The translations under genes and the position numbers were made by a program. From Persicaria tinctoria (Eukaryota; Streptophyta; Magnoliopsida; Caryophyllales; Polygonaceae), in NCBI GenBank assembly GCA_037127255.1, contig JBANSL010000017.1:67878857-67942856 (forward strand): 64,000 nucleotides of DNA. Direction: 5' to 3'. A model generated the notes under the pieces. It was not told the origin of the DNA, made no database searches, and was given only the letters and a program-made list of their open reading frames with translations. Every line of letters starts with the position of its first letter. Position 1 is the stretch's first letter. Below are positions 57,126 through 64,000 of this stretch, piece by piece.

Positions 57126-59270
57126 GCAAGAACAAGTGTAAATATTCACAAGAAAGATTTCGGCTTCAATCCAAGCTATGCATTTGCTCATTTAGATCTA
57201 GACATTGGGTTCAAAACATGAATAAGCAAATCATCTAAGAGACAAGTCAAGACATCAATTCCAAGACCTCACATAGGACATATTTTGTGGAACACTCTCA
57301 CTCGTGTGTCTAAGGTATAAAAGTTTCGCTCGAGCTCAAATCTTGAAAACTCATCTACCATAAGCTTGAATTAGCGTCCAACTCTCCACCACTTGGACTA
57401 TACACATATACATAAATCATGAGGTCTTTTCATGGGTTGTAATGGGGCCAAGGTAAGAAACAAAAGGTATGGATTCTTTGGCCATGTGATGCTAAAATCC
57501 GGGAAATAGAATTACTTCCTAAACTTCCACCACAATTCATCTTTTTTTCAACACACATACCAAATTTCTCACAACCACATCACATAATCAAATAAGCTCA
57601 AAAACTCTCAACTTTTGATAACCCATTCCCTTTTCACAAACTTTTCCTAGCGATGAAGAAGAATTTATTCTCTTTTTTTTTTTCATTTTCTCTTTTTTTT
57701 CATTGTTTTTTTATTTCTTCATCACGAGAAAATTATATTTGAAGCACCTACCCCTCACTCAATACATAATCACTCAAAGCACATATTCCTTCTTGTCCAC
57801 AAAACTATAGATAAATCTATTTCATCCTAATTCCCGAATGGGTAAACGTGGCTAAAATAGGCTTAAGGATAATCTTGTGGAGCTACAAATGAATAGGCTA
57901 TTAGGCTCAACAGGCTTCAAGCAAAGGATATCATAATAGGGTATGAAGGGCATAATAGGCTAACAAAAGTTGCCTCAATCATGTTTATGCAATGCACACA
58001 AGTCATATATGTGACCTCGAGAGGTTCTAACGCAAGTTCTGAAGATAGAGCAATCAAGATGAGCAATTCACACACAAAAGAAAGAGGACTCATGAATGTC
58101 AGTCCTAGGCTCAGAAGCTGTCTCAGAATCTCAATCTCAACAAGTCTCATGATGAAAAGTTTTTGAAAGAATTATAGCATAAACCCAACAATCAAGATCA
58201 TCACAAGCTTTTTAACATGCCTTAGAGGATATCATCAACCAATTTCAATCGAGGAAAAGACATGTTCTTCAAGAAGAGCAAGGAATTTTTATAGCAAGGG
58301 TTCATTTCAATACACCTATATGCAAATGAAAATGCAATGCATGAAATGCACATGAAAATGAAAAATGAAAAAAAATTATATGTAAAAACGGAGTTACACT
58401 AGAAGTTCCCCACCCCATGCTTAAAATCTACTTTGTCCCCAAAGTAGAGAATGAAAGAGTAGAGAGGACAAGGGAACTCACAAAATATCAGGCACTATTG
58501 AGCAATTCTTCAAATCAGCACACGAGGAGGTAGTGGTGGAAGTAGTGGTGCAAGTTGTATGGAACTATGGAAGTATGGAACCATCCGTGATATGTGTTTA
58601 AAATTTCGGCAGAATCTCCTCTGTAATTTGGCCTGCGCAATGCACAAAAAACAACAGCAGATACAAGCCTAACAAGTATAGCCATATCACACAGCAGCCA
58701 AGATCCAATATTCAATGAAAATCAGCACTATAACAACCCAAATCAAAACCACCAGAACAAAATCGACACCAGGTGATGAGCACTTAAGATCAAACAGACT
58801 TTTTGAAATCTGCACATAACAAACAAATGTCCAGCAGAGAGATCAAAAGGCGTGGAAAGTGTAGAACCTAGCCTCAATCTAGCTTATCAAAAGCAACTCC
58901 TAAAAAGATAATAACTCCTACGCAGCTGCCACCATCAAAATTCATAACAAGATAAGCACATGGCCTGAAAATTGTAGCATAGCAATTCAGTTTCATGACC
59001 AAGACAAGTTCAGCATAAAAGGATTCCTAGCACCTTATCAATCACCACACCAGCAAGTTGAATGGCAAATTTGATACCCATACTTAGCAGCAAAATCAGG
59101 AATTCAGCCAAAGAAAGATAACTGAAATCAAGCTCGAGTAGAATCAATTGATGAACCAATCAATTCAACACCAATTAAGCACAAGCAAACAATTCCCATA
59201 AACAAAATCCACCAACATCAACTAATGTGCAGATTGTGTTTTCAGTTTTCCATAAGAGTTTCACAGGTAC
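57126..59270. other. Non-coding internal region of the gypsy element
   Basis: About 2.1 kb with no open frame that looks coding on either strand. A C/T-rich part (57650-57720) and A-rich text dominate. This is usual for non-autonomous Tat-like elements. Confidence 0.6.
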
Positions 59271-59279
59271 GCAACTGGC

Positions 59280-59720
59280 GAAGGTGGAGAGCCATACCTG
59301 CAGTTAGCATCGGGATTGAAAGTCGAGGACTCATATTTGAGGATTCGAATCCATGGCAGCAGGGCTGAGTATAGAAACGCCGATGGTGAACAGAAGAGGG
59401 CGAGAAGGGGAGTCGCTGGTGTGGCTGGTGGGTGCGCCAGAGAGGCGGCGAGGATGGTGGTGTGGGTGATTTGGGGGCGAGGGCAGGAGGCGGCGAGGCC
59501 GAGGAGAGAGGTTTAGGGTTCCAGCAGAAGAAAGAAGAAGATGGAGATGGTGGTGGATCGCCGGCGATGTGGTGGTGGGCATCGGTGAGAGATGGCGCGA
59601 GGGAGGAATGGCAGTGCTGCTGCCGGCGGCCGGGAGGAAGATGGAGATGGCTGGGCTTCCGCCGGGCAGAGAGAGACGGGTTTGGGAGAGAGAGAAAGGG
59701 TCGGACTTTTTGTTTTTTGT
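59280..59720 (-). other. GC-rich island resembling a captured host leader exon
   Basis: Clearly richer in GC than the rest of the element. On the minus strand it reads as a CT-rich plant leader with an open frame (59582-59331, rich in Pro, Ser and His) and CTGCAG before GTATGG near 59300, a plausible donor. No domain is recognisable. It could be host sequence acquired by the element or ordinary element sequence. Confidence 0.4.
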
Positions 59721-59737
59721 TTTTTTTTTTTAGGTCA

Positions 59738-59925
59738 AGGTGTCACGAGTCGTGGGAAGCATCCCACGAGTCGTGAGACTCATCAGAGGGTCGAGCTAGG
59801 ATCAAAACTCATGGCCACGACTCGTGGGAGTCATCCCGCGAGTCGTGAGACTTCTCAGAAAATTGAGCTGAGACTTAGGCTCGACACCGCGACTCGTGGG
59901 ACCCATCCCACAAGTCGTGAGACTT
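59738..59925. repeat. Three ~65-bp repeats, each a CGACTCGTGGGA hairpin
   Basis: Units contain CACGACTCGTGGGA (or CACGAGTCGTGGGA) followed by CATCCCACGAGTCGTGAGAC, so each can fold into a stem. Spacers read CTCAGA-TTGAGCT. The array lies between the GC-rich island and the frame. Confidence 0.85.
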
Positions 59926-59997
59926 ACTTTAGAGAAAAGAAACAAAATAAAAGAAAATTTACCTCTAACTACTTACTTGGGTTGACCTTCTTTTCTT

Positions 59998-60891
59998 TCA
60001 AGATATCCGATCAAGGGGATCGACGTCTCTCTCTTGGGTTGGATTTGGCTCCTTGTAAAATTTCAACCGACTCCTAATTTCTTGTATTGGTCCTAATTTT
60101 TGGTCGTAGAGCTCGACTAATCTTGAATCGAGATCACGAACCACGGTGTAAGGACCTGACCATCTTGTTCCTTTCGGGCCTGGATACATAGGAGACCTAT
60201 GATTGAAGACCATCACTTGATCCCCTTGCTTTAAGTTCTTGATTTCCCGATGAGCTTTCTTGTTTGCGCTACCATTCTCAACCCCTTGTAATGCCACATC
60301 CTTGACATCCAATGCAATAGCAACCTGTTGAGCCACTATGGCATTGGACTCCTTCGTTGATATTGGAGTTGAGACGGGATTGTGGAACATCTGGGACTCC
60401 TCCTTCATAGGGTCCTCACATATGTGTGAGATAGGATCACACCTCATTAATAGTTGTTCCTCGCATTCTTCATTATTTTTGCACCGCTCAACTGATTTGA
60501 CTTTGGGTTTCTTCGTAAAATGCTTTTGGACGGATTCCACCATATAAGACAAATGACACACACGCTCCTCCAATGTAGAGTTACTATCCTTCAATTTCCT
60601 CACGTGTATGTCCAAAGTATCAATCCGTGTACCCAACGTCTTGATGGTCTTATTCAACTCTTCAATTTGCTTGTTTTGACCTTTCACAAAGGTATTCATT
60701 AAGCTCTCTAATTTCGCAAACTGAGAAGGTTCCACATCTTGGTGATTTTGTGAGGGAGAAGCATCATAAGGATAATACGGTGCTCTCGCAGTACCTGCAT
60801 CATGAAAACCACCAAACAAGCCATTAGCTTCTTGACGGAGAAAATTTGCTCCATCTTGAACTAGTCGGTCATACAAATCATCATCAGCCAT
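59998..60891 (-). CDS. Gypsy element fused frame: gag-like helical part plus integrase C-terminus
   Basis: About 297 residues from MADDDLYD (60891); an in-frame Met 12 codons upstream is also possible. The first 130 residues are charged and helical (KLESLMNTFVKGQNKQIEEL, LKDSNSTLEERV) like a coiled-coil gag segment. Residues about 230-275 read LKQGDQVMVFNHRSPMYPGP, then GTRWSGPYTVV, the GPF/Y-type module at the end of Ty3/gypsy integrase. Everything usually between, including protease, RT, RNase H and the integrase core, is missing. The frame is uninterrupted, which suggests either selection or youth. It lies directly downstream of the 5' LTR and primer site. Confidence 0.75.
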   Translation of the reverse strand: MADDDLYDRLVQDGANFLRQEANGLFGGFHDAGTARAPYYPYDASPSQNHQDVEPSQFAKLESLMNTFVKGQNKQIEELNKTIKTLGTRIDTLDIHVRKLKDSNSTLEERVCHLSYMVESVQKHFTKKPKVKSVERCKNNEECEEQLLMRCDPISHICEDPMKEESQMFHNPVSTPISTKESNAIVAQQVAIALDVKDVALQGVENGSANKKAHREIKNLKQGDQVMVFNHRSPMYPGPKGTRWSGPYTVVRDLDSRLVELYDQKLGPIQEIRSRLKFYKEPNPTQERDVDPLDRIS

Positions 60892-60984
60892 TTTTTTTTT
60901 TGGATTTTTTTTTATAAATATATACAAAAGAAAGTGAAATTACTAGTTTAACTAAAAGAAAAATTAATATTGATTAAACCAAGG

Positions 60985-61002
60985 TCCCCGGCAACGGCGC
61001 CA
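60985..61002 (-). promoter_or_regulatory. Primer-binding site complementary to tRNA-Asp
   Basis: The minus strand reads TGGCGCCGTTGCCGGGGA six bases inside the 5' LTR. It is complementary to the 3' 18 bases (with CCA) of plant tRNA-Asp. This primer is typical of Athila/Tat-type gypsy elements. Confidence 0.85.
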
Positions 61003-61008
61003 AAAACT

Positions 61009-61936
61009 TGATAGGCTAAAAACCTACCCGCAAGTATACGGGATCGATTGTAGTATCAAGTAATAAAATTATCGTTCTTCCCAAGGGACCTAAGGCTCAA
61101 TACCAATTAATCCAATTAAGCTAAACTAGTAAATAGGAACCAAGAAGAGAATTGATAAAAATATATAACAAAAACTAATCGACGACTCGAAACTAATATA
61201 AAATATATGAAATAAAAGACATCTAAGGATCCGGGTATTAGGTTAACATCATGTCAAGTATCGAATTAATCCGGTTGTTCATATTCATCTAAAAGCTATT
61301 AAACTCTTGTTATTGACTTTAGACTATTAACTAGTAAACCGGTGTTATTCACTCTCAAACCAAAGCTAGTAAATTCACTATTAATCCAAGGCTATTGTGT
61401 TCACTTTCGATGAAAAGCTATTAAGCGTGTCAAAGCTATTCACTTTAGATCAAAAGCTAGCGAGTTCGCCTCAAATAGAAAGCTATTAGATTCACCTTGA
61501 TTCGGAACTATTAAACATAATATGTTATTCACCTTGATTCGAAGCTATTAAGCTTGTAACGCTATTCACATCAAATCAGGATATTAAACAAATCGATACT
61601 TGACTACATATTAAACCTAACAACCCATCACCTTAGACCGGAGAATTAGCCAAGGACAATCGAATACATGATAAAAGCAATTAAATCAATCACAACAATC
61701 AACTAAATTAGAAGAGAAAGAGTAAGAAGACTTATCCCAATCTTGCAAATAATCCAAAAGTTGAAACTTGACTAAAGCTTAAATCTTCGATCACACGGGA
61801 CTAAATCTCCGTTGTCTTGTAAATCGATAGAAAAATAGACTCTCAAAACATAAACCCTAATTTAGACCTAAAACTAAGGACGGCCGAAGCCTGATGTGCG
61901 GCAACAGTGCCCCCCCTCCTTTCATTCACATACGTA

Positions 61937-62009
<73 letters not shown>

Positions 62010-62364
62010 CATTCTAACATTGAAATGCTGAGAAATACAATCCACCGTGGGCTTTTGTTGCAAGAGAATTTAATTGTGGCCCATCTTCCTCCACAATTGC
62101 AAAAGGATCCCTCAAATTATGATTTACTCCAAATTAGCTCAGCCCTCTTTTTGCAGCATAGTACCTTGATCCGCTTCAATGCATGGACTCCACAAAATCC
62201 GTCCACATTAGTCCGAAAGTGCCTGAAATAAATAAAGTACGAGTGTAGACTCCAAAAATGCAAAATAAAATAAATAAAGTATAAAATATGACAAATAAGC
62301 ATGAAAATGACCTAAACTAATATGCAAATGCAACCTTAAAATATGACTAAAATAGATGTTATCA
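61009..62364 (-). repeat. 5' LTR of the gypsy element
   Basis: 1,356 bp, matching 55718-57091; the (TA)n tract at about 61941-62005 is shorter. It holds the element's promoter on the minus strand, but no specific TATA can be singled out from the TA tract. Confidence 0.95.
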
Positions 62365-62369
62365 GGGGC
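62365..62369. other. 5-bp target-site duplication, right
   Basis: GGGGC, matching 55713-55717. Confidence 0.85.
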
Positions 62370-62769
62370 CAAATTTTTTTTAGGGTTTGGAACCTAGTCA
62401 AGCTAGGAGGCTCATCCCTACGCATTTTTCATTTATACGAAAAAACAAAGTACATATATCGAAGGGGACTTGATGCCAAAACTCCGTATAAAAAATAAAT
62501 TATAGCGAATTCTATCTAAATAGTACTCTACGTTCTTTCATAGAAATAAATTCATCTATAATTTTATCTGAGGTAAAAGTCTTAACCATTTCCCTTTCAA
62601 TGTAAACAACTAAGTTATCTTGTTTTCTTTTTAAAGAAAGAATCAATGGTTTTCATCCTCTTCATTTTGAATTAGGATTTTTGAGATACTCTAATATTCC
62701 ACCGTTTGAATTAGGGTTTGAATTAGGATTTAGAAGATATGTATTCTTTTCAATTATGAGATAAGATAC

Positions 62770-63330
62770 TAACTAGTTAGATATATTAAAAGATATGTAT
62801 CCTCGATCATTATGCAGCACTGGCTGATCAGTTGTTGGAGATCCGAAATGTACCATGTTCTTCTTATTACCAATGAGATCACAAGCAGTAGAAGAGTCCG
62901 ATTCAAGTCTCAAAGCCATTCTTAAGCCATGAAAGATGGCCCATAGCTCGGCTGTAATAGCCTTGCATTCCCCACAATTGAAAGTAAAAGCATACAAAAA
63001 TGCACTCGAGCTGTCTCGAAAGAGCCCTCCTCCTCTGACCTTTTTGTAGGTTGCCTTTTATACGCCATCCACGTTGAGCTTCGTCCAACCTTCCGGAGGA
63101 GCTGTCCACTTGTAGGCATGGGAGAGGTTGTTGTTCATCGCCCCCACGCGCTGCCAATAGGGCAAAGTAGTTGGCCACATCGTTTAAAACTCTACCGCTC
63201 AAGCCCTCCATTTTGGCTCCCCTTGAAAAATCAACTCATTCCTCTTCTTCCACGGTTGCCATAACATGTTTGCATTGGAGAGAAGGGCATCATGAGCCAC
63301 AAGACATAGAAAGGAGCAGACCCGTTGTCT
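62770..63330 (-). pseudogene. LINE remnant: RNase H region
   Basis: On the minus strand, across frames: NMLWQPWKKRNELIFQG (end of zf-RVT), then WTAPPEGWTKLNVDG, and an RNase H stretch NCGECKAITAELWAIFHGLR, then LESDS. The order and motifs match plant LINE RNase H domains. Stops follow LNVDG and the frame breaks more than once. The catalytic KLNVDG Asp, the Glu of ITAELW and the Asp of ESDS are still visible. No RT remains. Confidence 0.75.
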
Positions 63331-63427
63331 TGTTCCGGTAGATGTGTTAGGCTGATCAAAGGCTAAACTACATCTTATCCAACCTGGAATTATTGGCTAG
63401 TCAATTGTATGGAATGGGCCCAGATCG

Positions 63428-63952
63428 GCCCAACTACCACTTCGGCACCAAAATCATATTTTTAGGTCAAATAAAATCGAACACCGCCAAATCGCCAATC
63501 GATTTTCAACCAATTAACCGTTAGATAATATATTTAGTATTCATTATCATATAGTATGAATTATAAGTGTCAAATATATTTATTATCGTCAAAATGGTAA
63601 TATACTTAGTATTCATTATCATATATAGTATGCATTATAAGTGTCAAATCGATAAAGAATGTGCCTATATTTAGCGGAAAATCTTCTACAATGGACAACC
63701 TCAAAATTTTAAACAATGCTAATTCGTCGTTGCAATTAGTGGGAAAAGACATCAATATTTTGTTGAAAATTTGGCTCCATATTTTTTTTAGTCTCGATAG
63801 TCTGTCGTTTCTCAAATTGGTTCAACTAATCAAGCGTCCCTTTGTTGTCACTGGCATGCTAATTAACCACGCGGTTGTACATAGCTCTTAATCTCTTTTT
63901 ACCACCGCATATGTCGTCACACCTTGTTTTTCATAACTAAAGTTGTTTCTAA
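63428..63952. repeat. Dispersed repeat, copy 2
   Basis: Same-orientation match to 36436-36962, with scattered substitutions and small indels. The preceding text GTATGGAATGGGCC also occurs near 11412. Confidence 0.8.
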
Positions 63953-64000
63953 CAACCTTTTGCTACAATCATTAAGACACGTACGGGGCTCACACCAGTA

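Larger units (their letters stand above)
55718..62364 (-). mobile_element. Complete non-autonomous Ty3/gypsy LTR retrotransposon
   Basis: Two LTRs of 1,374 and 1,356 bp with TG..CA-type ends (TGATAGG..TTATCA) enclose 3.9 kb and are bounded by a GGGGC duplication. Orientation is minus, shown by the primer site next to the 61009 LTR and the purine-rich end next to the 57091 LTR. The LTRs appear identical apart from TA-tract length, so insertion is recent. Only one frame is present, with a remnant of the integrase C-terminus; protease, reverse transcriptase and RNase H are absent. Replication would need enzymes from a relative. The primer site and end motifs resemble the Athila/Tat lineage. Confidence 0.93.

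Noticed and set aside
59331..59776. Plus-strand and minus-strand Arg- or Pro-rich open frames
   Set aside because: Frames in GC-rich sequence with low-complexity translation and no domain; better treated as leader-like DNA of the gypsy element.

Overview
The window looks like nuclear DNA of a flowering plant, a eudicot and possibly an asterid. It has AT-rich intergenic DNA, long multi-exon genes with GT-AG introns, an F-box/FBA gene, plant-type LINEs with RNase H domains, hAT, Stowaway and foldback MITEs, and a Ty3/gypsy LTR element with a tRNA-Asp primer site. No rRNA, true tRNA gene or CRISPR is visible.

Layout. 0-0.7 kb: edge of an SR-rich protein gene (minus strand). 0.9-4.1 kb: LTR-like remnant, a hAT MITE with a near-perfect 8-bp target duplication, and a foldback MITE in a TA tract. 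4.1-9.2 kb: degraded copy of the DNA polymerase alpha catalytic subunit gene (POLA) lacking its 5' coding exons. 9.3-10.4 kb: frameshifted copy of a small membrane protein gene with an expanded promoter repeat. 10.4-14.5 kb: transposon remnants and a MULE-like foldback MITE. 14.6-19.4 kb: a mosaic of gene fragments on one strand (POLA 5' exons with an E2F-like promoter, an ABC1 kinase 5' end, an unrecognised duplicated exon, a PP2C 3' end), then an intact copy of the membrane protein gene. 21.3-23.0 kb: EF-hand fragment and a hAT-like element with a perfect TSD. 23.2-32.4 kb: long inverted repeats enclosing a nearly complete but frameshifted LINE. 32.4-36.0 kb: tandemly duplicated hypothetical exons and TRIM-like repeats. 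36.4-40.4 kb: dispersed repeat, foldback MITE, hAT element. 40.5-52.5 kb: the main POLA locus, 30 coding exons. 53.4-55.2 kb: Stowaway MITE and an intact F-box gene. 55.7-62.4 kb: a recent, complete non-autonomous Ty3/gypsy element. 62.4-64.0 kb: LINE RNase H remnant and a second copy of the dispersed repeat.

Main message. Three POLA-derived loci lie within 48 kb. The 4.1-9.2 kb and 14.7-16.7 kb copies are almost complementary in exon content. The 41.9-52.5 kb copy keeps reading frame in 29 of 30 exons, but exon 11 lacks 2 bp compared with the older copy, its exon 2 acceptor has been overwritten by a copy of the exon 1 donor, and the E2F-like promoter is replaced by a foreign leader. The window may therefore hold no functional POLA gene, or exon 11 may contain an assembly error. 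The clearly intact protein genes are the F-box gene and the 247-residue membrane protein gene. Most of the rest is mobile DNA. All functional names come from reading the sequence; no database search was run.
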